A stretch of 64,000 nt of DNA. Origin: Agromyces mediolanus. Lineage in GTDB: Bacteria > Actinomycetota > Actinomycetes > Actinomycetales > Microbacteriaceae. The position numbers and the translations under genes are program-made. The notes beneath the pieces are model-generated. The model saw nothing but the letters and a program-made list of their open reading frames with translations, had not been told where the DNA came from and made no database searches. The first letter of the stretch is position 1; each line of letters starts with the position of its first letter. Location: assembly GCF_014648575.1 (NCBI RefSeq), contig NZ_BMRJ01000001.1, forward strand, positions 1,713,608 through 1,777,607, written 5' to 3'. Of the stretch, positions 1 through 7,902 are shown piece after piece.

Positions 1-812
1 GCCGGGCCGAGGCCCGCGAGCACGGCGACGTGGCCGTCGCCTTCGCGGGCGTGCAGCTCGGGGTGGGGGAGCGCGGCGGCGATCCGCTCGGCGTGCGCGA
101 AGGGGATGACCCGGTCGCCCGTTCCGTGCACGAGCAGCACGGGCGGCGTCACCTCGGCGAGGGCGACGCCCCAATCGTTCACGAAGGCGACGTCGTCGTC
201 GACCCCGCCATCCGGTCCGAACGCGTCGGCGGCCTGGGCGTCTTCGCCGACCGCGCCCCACTCGCCCTCGAGCGCGGCCCAGTCCACCGGCAGGAACTGC
301 TCGGGGTCGAACACCTCGTGCTCGGCGTAGGCGAGGCGGGCGGCCCGGCCGTCGCGCGCCGCGAGCAGTCCGCCGGGCGCACGCATACCGGCGAACCATC
401 CCGCGCCGTCCACGCCCGTGTCGCCCTCGAACGGCGCCGGGCTCGCGACCGCGACGACGGCACCCACGAGGTCCGGGGCGAGTGCGCCGAGGGCGAGGGC
501 GTGCGGCCCACCGCCCGAGTAGCCGGCCGCGATCGCCCGGGTGGCGCCGGCGGCGTCGAGCACGGCGAGGGCGTCGCGCGCGGCGCTCGCCACAGTGCGG
601 CCGGGGTGCGGCGTCGAGCCGCCGAAGCCCGGCCGGGCGATCGACACGAGCCGCAGCCCCAGACGCTCCGCGTGCGCGACGAGCGGTGCCGGTGGGCGGC
701 CGGTGTGCGGCGTGCCCGGATGCCACACGATCGCGGCCGAGGCATCCACTGGTCCCGTCTCGAAGCTGCGGATCGTGCGCCCATCGGGCAGCACGGTGTC
801 ACTGGCTCGCAT
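1..812 (-). CDS. alpha/beta hydrolase, C-terminus cut by window edge
   Basis: A serine hydrolase of the alpha/beta-hydrolase fold, about 270 residues visible; the C-terminus runs off the left edge. The nucleophile elbow is G-Y-S-G-G with Ser99, and an HG-TGD segment near the visible end resembles the loop carrying the acid residue; the catalytic His probably lies in the D-G-H near the edge. The start is the ATG at 812, which overlaps the upstream gene by 14 bases, so the two are probably co-translated. It has no signal peptide and should be cytosolic. The substrate cannot be told from the sequence; small esters or lactones are typical for the fold. Confidence 0.8.
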   Translation of the reverse strand, partial: MRASDTVLPDGRTIRSFETGPVDASAAIVWHPGTPHTGRPPAPLVAHAERLGLRLVSIARPGFGGSTPHPGRTVASAARDALAVLDAAGATRAIAAGYSGGGPHALALGALAPDLVGAVVAVASPAPFEGDTGVDGAGWFAGMRAPGGLLAARDGRAARLAYAEHEVFDPEQFLPVDWAALEGEWGAVGEDAQAADAFGPDGGVDDDVAFVNDWGVALAEVTPPVLLVHGTGDRVIPFAHAERIAAALPHPELHAREGDGHVAVLAGLGP

Positions 813-1314
813 CGTCGTCCTCCGCGTTCGCGCACTCGCTCGTCGCCCGCATCGTGAGCCGGGCGCGCTCGTCGTCGCCGGTTGCGACGACATCGACCGT
901 GATGAGCTCTCGCCCGACGATCCGAATGTCGAGGTTCTCCCGGCGGTCGAGCGCCGTCACTCGCCGCTGCCACCCCTCCGCCTCGGGGAACGCGTCGCCG
1001 AGCGTCGCGGCCCACTCCACCCGGTCGAAGCCCGGATCGAGCTCGACGTGACGCCGGTGCACGGTCTGCTCGCCTCTGCCGGCAACCGGGCAGGGCTGCG
1101 TCATGACCTCGGCGGTGCGATCGAGCGCGCTCGCCGCGGGGACCGTCGCCTCGATCGCGTCGAGCTGTGCCGCGACAGCCGAGGCGGCCTGAGCAACGGT
1201 GCGCGTCTGCTGCGCCTCGGTGACCGCCACCGCGACCCAGACGGTCCCGCAGAGTGCGACGACGCCCGCCACCGGCAGGGCGACGCGCCAGAACTCCCGC
1301 CGCGCTTCCCCCAT
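799..1314 (-). CDS. small single-pass membrane protein, unknown function
   Basis: A 171-residue protein with one hydrophobic segment at about residues 12-32 and a soluble, probably extracellular remainder. It is not recognised as a named family. Its 3' end overlaps the start of the alpha/beta hydrolase by 14 bases, so both form a two-gene operon. The start is ATG at 1314; a TAGCGT hexamer lies six bases before it on the minus strand, so the transcript probably begins at the start codon. The single-pass layout with a soluble C-terminal part recalls septum or wall-associated small proteins, but nothing specific supports this. Confidence 0.7.
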   Translation of the reverse strand: MGEARREFWRVALPVAGVVALCGTVWVAVAVTEAQQTRTVAQAASAVAAQLDAIEATVPAASALDRTAEVMTQPCPVAGRGEQTVHRRHVELDPGFDRVEWAATLGDAFPEAEGWQRRVTALDRRENLDIRIVGRELITVDVVATGDDERARLTMRATSECANAEDDDASQ

Positions 1315-1326
1315 GCCAGCACGCTA
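1315..1326 (-). promoter_or_regulatory. leaderless promoter for the 171-residue membrane protein
   Basis: On the minus strand a TAGCGT -10-like hexamer (1321-1326) is followed by six bases and the ATG at 1314. This spacing puts the transcription start at or next to the start codon. Confidence 0.6.
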
Positions 1327-1460
1327 CCCGAGCGGGGTCACCGGTCGTTCACGATCCGTTCGATTCGGAGTCCGCCGGTCTCGTAATTGCCGGACACCTT
1401 CGGGAGTTGGAATACCGGTGGTCTCGGAATGCCGAGGCATCCCCCTTCCGAAAGGTCATC

Positions 1461-2363
1461 ATGCGCCGCTTCACCCTGCCCGCCGTCGGCGTCCTCGGCG
1501 TCGCCGCCCTCGCCCTCACCGGCTGCCAGAGCACCGCCGGAGAGGCGGCCGCCGCCGACCCGAACGCGCCGATCACGATCGCGACGATCCCCGTCGGCGA
1601 GGACCCCACCGCCGAGAACCCCGTCGAGGTGTTCGCCGAGCTCCTCGAAGCGGCGACGGGCCGCGACGTCGAGATCACCGACGTGCCCGACTACCTGAGC
1701 GTCGTCGAGGCGATCCGGGCCGACCACGTCGACATCGGCATCATGAGCGGCTTCCCCTCGGCCCTCGCCGTGAACACGGGGGAGGTCGACGCGCTCGTCG
1801 CGTTCCAGGGCGACGATGCGCCGGTGTCGACCTGCGTCGTGCTCGACGACTCGCCCATCCAGGAGGTCGAGGACCTCGCGGGCAAGACCGTCGCCTTCGC
1901 CGACCAGGCGTCGAGCTCGGGCTACTTCATGCCCGTGTACATGCTGCACGAGGCGGGCCTTGAGCGCGACGCGGACTACGAGGCGATCTTCGCCGGCGGC
2001 CACGAGGGCAGCTTCGCCGCGCTCGCGCAGGGCCAGGTCGACGCCGCCTGCACCGCGGTCATGCTGACCCAGCTCGGCAAGCCGATGTTCCCCTTCGAGG
2101 ACGGCGAGTGGCGCGCGGTCGGCGAGAGCCCGGCCATGCCGATCGCGGGCGCCGTGCTCGGCCGCCAGTCGCTCGACGCCGAGACCCGCAAGGTCATCCA
2201 GGACGGCATCGCCGAGGTCTTCTCGCCCGAGAACGCCGAGCGGCTCGGCGCGTACGGCTCCTTCGCCGCCGCCCCGCAGACTGTCGACCCGAAGGCCGAG
2301 GAGTTCGCCGGCTTCGCCGAGATCGCGGCCGTCGCCGGGGTCGAGCTCAAGGATCTGAAGTGA
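1461..2363 (+). CDS. phnD: phosphate/phosphite/phosphonate ABC transporter substrate-binding lipoprotein
   Basis: A 300-residue PhnD-type binding protein that captures phosphonate, phosphite or a related oxyanion outside the cell. The start is ATG at 1461 after AAAGG. The signal peptide ends in a lipobox (LTG-Cys22), so it is lipid anchored. The segments DHVDIGIMSG, an AFADQASSSGYF-like loop and GGHEGSFAAL are typical of PhnD proteins, which bind the anion with Ser/Tyr/His side chains. It is the first gene of a PhnD-PhnC-PhnE set with 4-base overlaps. The exact ligand is not determinable; there are no C-P lyase genes nearby. Confidence 0.88.
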   Translation: MRRFTLPAVGVLGVAALALTGCQSTAGEAAAADPNAPITIATIPVGEDPTAENPVEVFAELLEAATGRDVEITDVPDYLSVVEAIRADHVDIGIMSGFPSALAVNTGEVDALVAFQGDDAPVSTCVVLDDSPIQEVEDLAGKTVAFADQASSSGYFMPVYMLHEAGLERDADYEAIFAGGHEGSFAALAQGQVDAACTAVMLTQLGKPMFPFEDGEWRAVGESPAMPIAGAVLGRQSLDAETRKVIQDGIAEVFSPENAERLGAYGSFAAAPQTVDPKAEEFAGFAEIAAVAGVELKDLK

Positions 2364-3184
2364 CGCTCGTGGCGGGCGCGCACGAGGTCGAGCCGCGGGT
2401 GACGACGGCCGAACTGCGCCAGGCCCTGCCGCTCGTCACCGTGCGCGGCCTCGAGGTCGCCTACGACGCGCAGCGGGTGCTCGCGGGCGTCGACCTGGAG
2501 CTGTTCCCGGGCGAGATGGTGGCGCTGCTCGGCGCCTCCGGCTCGGGCAAGTCGACCCTCATGCGGAGCCTCACCGGCTTCGCGCCGATCACGGGCGGCG
2601 CGGTGCGGGTCGCCGGGCACGACGTCACGAATCTCCGCCGCGGGCAGTTGCGGACGCTCCGCAGCGAGGTCGGGCAGGTGTTCCAGCAGTTCAACCTCAT
2701 CCCGCGGCTCAGCGTGCTGACGAACGTGCTCACGGGCGCGCTGCACGACGGGGGGCCCATCAACCTCGTCGGCGGCTTCTCGAGCGCGCACCGCCGGCGT
2801 GCGCTCGAACTGCTCGACCGGGTCGGCATCGCGCACAAGGCCCTCGAGCCCGCCCGATCGCTCTCGGGCGGGCAGCAGCAGCGCGTCGCGATCGCCAGGG
2901 CGCTCATGCAGCGGCCCAAGGTGATCCTCGCCGACGAGCCGGTCGCCTCGCTCGACCCGAAGCTCGCCGACTCGGTGCTGGAGCTGCTCCGCGAGATCGC
3001 GAGCGAGGACGGTATCCCCGTGCTCGTGAGCCTGCACGTGCTGCCGCTCGCGCTCGCGCACAGCGACCGCATCGTGGGCCTGCGCCGGGGCGAGATCCTC
3101 GTCTCCGGTCGCACATCGCAGCTGGATGCCTCGGCGCTCGCGCCGCTCTACGAGGATGAGGAGCCCGGCGATGACGAGCACTGA
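2360..3184 (+). CDS. phnC: phosphonate-type ABC transporter ATP-binding protein
   Basis: A 274-residue ABC ATPase that powers the PhnE permease. Walker A is GASGSGKST (58-66), the signature LSGGQ (168-172) and Walker B VILADEP (188-194), followed by a switch His in SLHVLPL. The GTG start at 2360 overlaps the phnD stop (GTGA), giving translational coupling; an upstream ATG-less extension exists but would run into phnD. Family members are about 250-280 residues, so length is normal. The assignment to PhnC rests on similarity of the Q-loop/LIPRLSVLTNVL segment and on its position between phnD and phnE. Confidence 0.88.
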   Translation: MTLVAGAHEVEPRVTTAELRQALPLVTVRGLEVAYDAQRVLAGVDLELFPGEMVALLGASGSGKSTLMRSLTGFAPITGGAVRVAGHDVTNLRRGQLRTLRSEVGQVFQQFNLIPRLSVLTNVLTGALHDGGPINLVGGFSSAHRRRALELLDRVGIAHKALEPARSLSGGQQQRVAIARALMQRPKVILADEPVASLDPKLADSVLELLREIASEDGIPVLVSLHVLPLALAHSDRIVGLRRGEILVSGRTSQLDASALAPLYEDEEPGDDEH

Positions 3185-4040
3185 GCCGCGCAGCAGGGTC
3201 GCGACCGGCACCTCGGCGGGCGGCCCGAGCGCCGTGGACCCGGTGCTCGCCGCCGCCGAGCGGCAGCGCCTGGAGCGCGCGTTCCGGATGCCTCGCACCC
3301 GCTTCCTGATCGGACTGCCGGTCGCGGCGCTACTCCTGATCTGGTCGTTCAACGGCGCCCAGTTCAACTTCGTGAAGCTCGGCGAGGGCGCGGTGAACAT
3401 GGGGGAGTTCCTCTCCCGGCTGTTCCCGCCGGACTTCTCGAAGCTCGGCACGATCCTCGCGCTGCTGCTGGAGACGTTCCAGATGGCCGTCGTCGGCACC
3501 GTGCTCGGCGCCGTGCTCTCGCTCTTCGTCGCGGTTTGCGCCGCCTCGAACATCGCCCCGAAGTGGCTGTACTACCCGACGCGCTGGTTGATGAACATCA
3601 TCCGCTCGGTGCCGGACCTCGTCTTCGCGCTCATGTTCGTCTCGGCCGTCGGGCTCGGGCCCTTCGCCGGCATCCTCGCGATGACGCTCGGCTCCATCGG
3701 CTCGATCGGCAAGATCTTCGCCGAGGCGATGGAGCAGGTCGATCGCGGCCCCGTCGTCGCCATGCAGGCCGTCGGCGCCTCCAAGCGCCAGGTCGTGCAG
3801 TACGGCGTGCTGCCGCAGGCGGCGCCGCTGCTCACCTCCTACAGCCTGCTGCTGTTCGAGGGGAACGTGCGCGGCGCGACCATCCTCGGCCTCGTCGGGG
3901 CGGGCGGCATCGGCCTCGAGCTCACGACGGCGATGCGCATGTACGACTACGGCCACCTCAGCGCCATCATCATCTGCATCATCGTGCTGGTGACGGCCAT
4001 CGACCAGGGCAGCGCCCTCATCAGAAGGAGAATCACATGA
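3171..4040 (+). CDS. phnE: phosphonate-type ABC transporter permease
   Basis: A 289-residue inner-membrane permease with a hydrophilic N-terminus of about 40 residues, then about six membrane spans. The cytoplasmic coupling loop reads EAMEQVDRGPVVAMQAVGASK, cut here to its core E-x-x-x-Q-V-D and A-x-G-A-S, which is characteristic of PhnE. The ATG at 3171 lies inside the end of phnC (14-base overlap). It ends with ATGA shared with the downstream phosphatase. A homodimer with PhnC is expected from the family. Only one permease gene is present. Confidence 0.88.
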   Translation: MTSTEPRSRVATGTSAGGPSAVDPVLAAAERQRLERAFRMPRTRFLIGLPVAALLLIWSFNGAQFNFVKLGEGAVNMGEFLSRLFPPDFSKLGTILALLLETFQMAVVGTVLGAVLSLFVAVCAASNIAPKWLYYPTRWLMNIIRSVPDLVFALMFVSAVGLGPFAGILAMTLGSIGSIGKIFAEAMEQVDRGPVVAMQAVGASKRQVVQYGVLPQAAPLLTSYSLLLFEGNVRGATILGLVGAGGIGLELTTAMRMYDYGHLSAIIICIIVLVTAIDQGSALIRRRIT

Positions 4041-4798
4041 CGATCATCGACGGCCCCGCGCTCGCCCTCAGCGCCCCGGTCAACCTCCGCGACCTCGGCG
4101 GCATCCCGATCGACGGGGGAGTGCTGCGCACCGGGCTCGCGATCCGCACCGACGATCTCGCCCTCGTGACGGAGGAGGCGGCCGACGAGCTCGTCGCCGC
4201 CGGTCTCACCGCGATCATCGACCTGCGCTCGGCCGACGAGGTCGCCATCAGCGGGCGCGGCCCGTTCGGCTCCCGTCCGGTCGCGTACCACCACCTCGCG
4301 CTCATGGCGAACGTGGGCGACTCGATGCGGACGCAGCTGCCGTTCACGCACGAGTCGATGGGGGAGTCCTACGTCGCGATGGTCGAGACCGCCGCGCCGC
4401 AGCTCGTGACGGCGCTGAACGTCGTCGCGCACGCCCCCGGGGCGACCGCGTTCCACTGCGCGGCCGGCCGGGACCGCACGGGTGTGCTCGCCGCGATGCT
4501 GCTGCTCGCCCTCGGCGCCGACGACGAGGACATCGTCATCGACTACGCCCGCACCGACGAGAACATGCCCGCGATCATGCGCCGCACGCAGGGCGTCATG
4601 GGGCCGCTGCTCGCCCGGCTCGGCTTCGACGAGGAGCGCCTGCGCGCCTCGCTGCCCGACGGGCCGATGGAGGTCTCGATGCGGATCCTGCTCGGCACGC
4701 TCCGCGCTCGCTACGGCGACCCGCTGACCCCGCTGCGCGACGCCGGGCTCTCGGCGGACACCGTGGCTCGCCTCCGCGCGCGGGCGCTCGCCGCGTGA
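4037..4798 (+). CDS. tyrosine-type protein phosphatase of the phn-like operon
   Basis: A 253-residue cysteine-dependent phosphatase. The P-loop HCAAGRDRTG supplies Cys141 and Arg147 (CX5R), and the N-terminal NLRDLGG and IDLRS motifs are typical of the bacterial tyrosine-phosphatase family. A strong ribosome-binding site (GAAGGAG) precedes the ATG at 4037, which overlaps the phnE stop. Being the last enzyme of a transporter operon, it may dephosphorylate an imported organophosphorus compound or its product rather than a protein; that is inference. No signal peptide is present. Confidence 0.85.
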   Translation: MTIIDGPALALSAPVNLRDLGGIPIDGGVLRTGLAIRTDDLALVTEEAADELVAAGLTAIIDLRSADEVAISGRGPFGSRPVAYHHLALMANVGDSMRTQLPFTHESMGESYVAMVETAAPQLVTALNVVAHAPGATAFHCAAGRDRTGVLAAMLLLALGADDEDIVIDYARTDENMPAIMRRTQGVMGPLLARLGFDEERLRASLPDGPMEVSMRILLGTLRARYGDPLTPLRDAGLSADTVARLRARALAA

Positions 4799-5445
4799 CG
4801 AGCCCCGCTCCGCTGGTCGCGCCGCCAGCAGCCGCCTCGACCGGGGCCGCGCACCGCCGCGGTCCCGGTCGGCCGCGCGACGAGGAGCTCGACGGGCAGC
4901 TCGTCGCGGCCACGCTCGCACTCATCGATGCCGGTGAGGAGGTGACGGTGGGCCGGGTCGTCGCCCGCAGCGGGGTGAGCCGAGCCGCGCTGTACCGCCG
5001 CTGGCCCTCGCTCACGACCCTCATCGCCGCGGCCCTCGACGTCGGCCGCGAGGTGCCGCCCGAGGTGGGCGACGCGGTCGGCCTCCACGAGCTGCTGCTC
5101 ACCGGGCTCGGCCTCGGCGCCGACGGCGTGGCCCCCTCGGCCCCCGGCTACCCGGAAGCACGGTTCCGCCAGCGCATCCGCCTCGTCATGGCCGACCGCG
5201 CGCTGCAGCGGGCGTACTGGACCTCCCACGTCGCCCGCCGTCGCGTGCCGCTCGAACGCGCGCTCGCCGCGGGCGTCGCGCGCGGCGAGCTGCGCGCGGA
5301 TCTCGACGTCGAGGCCGCGTTCGACGCCATCGCGGGCGTCGCCTACTACCAGCTCGTCGTGCGCGGCGAGCGGATCGACGAGCCCGCGGTCGTCGCGCGG
5401 ATGCGCGCCGCGATCGAGCTGATCTGGCGGGGGATGCGGGCCTGA
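4795..5445 (+). CDS. TetR/AcrR family regulator
   Basis: A 216-residue regulator. After a Pro/Ala-rich, basic N-terminus (RRGPGRPRD) comes the TetR helix-turn-helix at about residues 45-65, containing TVGRVVARSGVSRAALYRRW-like residues with the conserved Y-R-R-W ending. The C-terminal half is helical and ligand binding in the family. GTG at 4795 overlaps the phosphatase stop (GTGA), so it belongs to the phnDCE operon and may autoregulate it. The ligand is unknown. Confidence 0.85.
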   Translation: MTSPAPLVAPPAAASTGAAHRRGPGRPRDEELDGQLVAATLALIDAGEEVTVGRVVARSGVSRAALYRRWPSLTTLIAAALDVGREVPPEVGDAVGLHELLLTGLGLGADGVAPSAPGYPEARFRQRIRLVMADRALQRAYWTSHVARRRVPLERALAAGVARGELRADLDVEAAFDAIAGVAYYQLVVRGERIDEPAVVARMRAAIELIWRGMRA

Positions 5446-5531
5446 GCGGCGCCGCTCGAGCGGCGGTGACGGGCCGCTCGGGGAGTGGCGCGCCCCGGCG
5501 GAGATCGCGCTCCGGACCGGGGGCGTGGCCC

Positions 5532-5543
5532 TACACTGAGGGG
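5532..5543 (+). promoter_or_regulatory. leaderless promoter of the first GntR gene
   Basis: A TACACT -10-like hexamer (5532-5537) sits six bases before the ATG at 5544, so the mRNA probably starts at the start codon. No ribosome-binding site is visible. The -35 region is weak. Confidence 0.6.
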
Positions 5544-6209
5544 ATGATCGAGCGGACACCCACGAAGAGGCCGATTGCCGATCAGATGTACGACGTCCTG
5601 CTGCAGCAGTTCATGTCGGGGGAGCGCGGCGCCGGCCAGAGCCTGAACATCGGCGCGCTCTCGCGCGAGCTCGATGTCAGCCAGACGCCGCTGCGCGAGG
5701 CGCTGGCCCGGCTCGAGCACACCGGCCTCGTCGAGCGCGAGGCGCTCCGCGGCTACCGGGTCGCGCCGATGATGACGCGCACCGAGGTGCAGCAGCTCAT
5801 GGAGGCGCGACTGCTGCTCGAGCCGAAGCTCGCCGAGCAGGCCGCGCTCCGCAAGACGGATGCCTTCATCGCCGAGTTGCGCGAGGCGGTCGACGAGTTC
5901 CACCAGTCCGCCGAGCTCGCCGACATCGAGACCGAGGGCTTCGACCTGTACTGGCGCTCGGACGACCGCTTCCACATGTGCATCGCGGCGCAGGCCGGCA
6001 ATCGCTTCCTGGAGATGGCGTACGGCGCGCTCGGGGGACAGATCCAGCGCTTCCGGCTGTTCTCGAAGTTCGGCCGCACGGGGGCGCGGCGAGCGGCGCC
6101 CGAGCACACGGCGATCTTCGAGGCGATCGAGGCCGGCGACGGTGCGGCGGCCGCGGAGGCGATGCGGGCCCACGTGATCGGGGCGACGGAGCGACTACTC
6201 GGCGACTGA
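5544..6209 (+). CDS. GntR family regulator with FCD domain
   Basis: A 221-residue transcription factor. The N-terminal winged helix (about residues 10-75) contains LNIGALSRELDVSQTPLREA-type residues with the hallmark T-P-L-R-E-A; the C-terminal FCD domain (about 85-215) carries the metal/ligand-binding Arg, Asp and His residues, including D-R-F-H and a late EH. It is clearly similar to the GntR at 15498-16220, which suggests duplication. It lies just upstream of the sugar-acid operon and probably controls it through the palindromic site at 6284-6302. Confidence 0.9.
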   Translation: MIERTPTKRPIADQMYDVLLQQFMSGERGAGQSLNIGALSRELDVSQTPLREALARLEHTGLVEREALRGYRVAPMMTRTEVQQLMEARLLLEPKLAEQAALRKTDAFIAELREAVDEFHQSAELADIETEGFDLYWRSDDRFHMCIAAQAGNRFLEMAYGALGGQIQRFRLFSKFGRTGARRAAPEHTAIFEAIEAGDGAAAAEAMRAHVIGATERLLGD

Positions 6210-6283
6210 TCGAGCGCTCGGCGACCGAGCGGGTCGGGCGGTGCCGGTGGGGCAGCCGTCGGGTCAGTTCCCGAGATTGTGCA

Positions 6284-6302
6284 ATACTATAGTCCATACT
6301 AT
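6284..6302 (+). promoter_or_regulatory. AT-rich promoter/operator of the sugar-acid operon
   Basis: The word ATACTAT occurs twice (6284-6290 and 6296-6302), and ATAGT-N4-ACTAT (6289-6302) forms a perfect inverted repeat, in an otherwise very GC-rich sequence. TATAGT (6288-6293) can serve as a -10 element. The site resembles the one before the MHS transporter at 13978-14000, sharing ATACTATTTT. A binding site for one of the two flanking FCD-GntR proteins is likely. Confidence 0.55.
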
Positions 6303-6317
6303 TTTGAGGAGGCGGCG

Positions 6318-7091
6318 ATGGAGCGCGAAGGAACCGAGGCGGTGACCGGCGGCGGCGGCTACACGGCCACGCCGCTCGTCGAGGGCTTCCCGGGCAAGTC
6401 CGCCTCGCACGGCGCCTTCGGCTGGAGCAGCCTCTGGCTGCTCGACGACGGGGAACGCCGCGTGCTGATCGACGCGGGCCAGCCCGCGTACATCCCGCTC
6501 ATCCACGAGGGGCTCGCTCGGCTCGGCCTCACCGCCGCCGACGTCACCGACGTGCTCATCACCCACCTGCACTGGGACCACGTGGCGAACTTCACGATGT
6601 TCGCCAACGCGACCACCTGGGTCGGGGAGGACGAGCTCGCCTGGGCCGCCGAGCAGCCGGCGGGGACGAAGTTCATCCCCGATCTGCACGTGCAGGAGCT
6701 GCTGCGCCGCCGCCAGGGCGTCGAGCGGATGCGCGCCGGGCAGGAGGTGCTCCCCGGCATCCACGCCCTCGCGAGCCCCGGGCACACCCCGCACCACCTC
6801 GCCTTCTTCGCCGAGCGCACCGACGACCGCTTGGTCTTCGCGGGCGACGCGGTGAAGAACCTCCACGAGCTCACCACCCTCCGCGCCGACTCGAGCCTGG
6901 ACGACGAGGCGAGCACCGCCACGATCGACCGGCTGCGCTCGCTCCTCGGCGACACCGCGGGCCTGCTCGTGCCCGGCCACGACGTCGGGCTCGCGCTCGC
7001 CGACGGGGCCGTGCGCCGCGTGCGCCCGCAACGCGCCGAGATCGGCTACTTCGCGGATGCCGAGGGCGAACAGGACCGGAGCATCGGCTGA
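6318..7091 (+). CDS. metallo-beta-lactamase fold hydrolase, possible lactonase
   Basis: A 257-residue binuclear-metal hydrolase. The metal motif HLHWDH begins at His83 (His83, His85, Asp87, His88), followed by SPGHTPHH with a third ligand His, AGDA with the bridging Asp and PGHD near the end. The ATG at 6318 follows GAGGAGG. It opens an operon of sugar-oxidising enzymes, so hydrolysis of a sugar lactone made by the next gene product is the simplest reading. Quorum-sensing lactonase or another ester hydrolase remains possible. Confidence 0.82.
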   Translation: MEREGTEAVTGGGGYTATPLVEGFPGKSASHGAFGWSSLWLLDDGERRVLIDAGQPAYIPLIHEGLARLGLTAADVTDVLITHLHWDHVANFTMFANATTWVGEDELAWAAEQPAGTKFIPDLHVQELLRRRQGVERMRAGQEVLPGIHALASPGHTPHHLAFFAERTDDRLVFAGDAVKNLHELTTLRADSSLDDEASTATIDRLRSLLGDTAGLLVPGHDVGLALADGAVRRVRPQRAEIGYFADAEGEQDRSIG

Positions 7092-7116
7092 CGCCGCTGC
7101 GAACGAAAGGACGACG

Positions 7117-7902
7117 ATGACGACCGTGCTCTACACCGGCGGCACCGGCCGCATGGGCCAGGTGATCCGCGAGGGCCTCGCCGGCCGCTACGACCGGGTG
7201 GTGCTCTTCGCCCGCCGCGCCCCGGAGGGCGAGCTGTTCCCCGGCGAGGAGCTCGTGCTCGGCGACCTCGCGGAACTCGACCGGCTCACCGAGGCCGCCG
7301 CGGGCGTCGACGTGATCGTGCACCTCGGCGGCGTCGCCGATGAAGCGCCCTACGAGGCCATCCGCACCGCGAACATCGACGGTACATACCACGTGTACGA
7401 GGCCGCCCGCCGGGCCGGCGTCCGCCGCGTCGTGTACGCGAGCTCGAACCACATCGTCGGCTTCCACCCCTCCTCGGAGCTGCTCGACGAGTCGGCGGCC
7501 CTCCGCCCCGACAGCTACTACGGCGTCTCGAAGGCCTTCGGTGAGGCGCTCGCGAGCCTGTACCACGACAAGTGGGGCGTCGAGTCGGTGCTGCTGCGCA
7601 TCGGCACCTTCCGCCCCGCACCCGAGGACACCCGTCAGCTCGCGCTCTGGCTCAGCTGGCCCGACGGCGTCGAGCTCGTCCGCTGCGCGATCGAGGGCGG
7701 CCCGGTCGGCTGCCAGGTCGTCTACGGCACGTCGGCGAACTCGGAGCGCTGGTGGAACGCCGACGCCGGCTGGAACGCCATCGGCTACCGGCCGAAGGAC
7801 GACGCCGCCGACCACGCCGACGCGGTCGACCGCAGCAAGACCGTGCCCGCCTTCCACGGCGGCGCCTTCACCGCCGCCGACTACGAGGGAGGGATCTGGT
7901 GA
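7117..7902 (+). CDS. extended SDR dehydrogenase, uronate/erythronate dehydrogenase-like
   Basis: A 261-residue NAD-dependent short-chain dehydrogenase of the epimerase/dehydratase type. The nucleotide motif is GGTGRMG (8-14); the catalytic pair is Tyr135-x3-Lys139, with the active-site S-S-N-H segment upstream. The S-S-N-H-x-V-G-F pattern is typical of uronate dehydrogenases, which oxidise a cyclic aldose acid to its lactone. D-erythronate dehydrogenase (DenD) also belongs to this family, which would fit the OtnI/K/C neighbours. Start: ATG 7117 after GAAAGG. It overlaps the next gene by 4 bases. Confidence 0.8.
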   Translation: MTTVLYTGGTGRMGQVIREGLAGRYDRVVLFARRAPEGELFPGEELVLGDLAELDRLTEAAAGVDVIVHLGGVADEAPYEAIRTANIDGTYHVYEAARRAGVRRVVYASSNHIVGFHPSSELLDESAALRPDSYYGVSKAFGEALASLYHDKWGVESVLLRIGTFRPAPEDTRQLALWLSWPDGVELVRCAIEGGPVGCQVVYGTSANSERWWNADAGWNAIGYRPKDDAADHADAVDRSKTVPAFHGGAFTAADYEGGIW

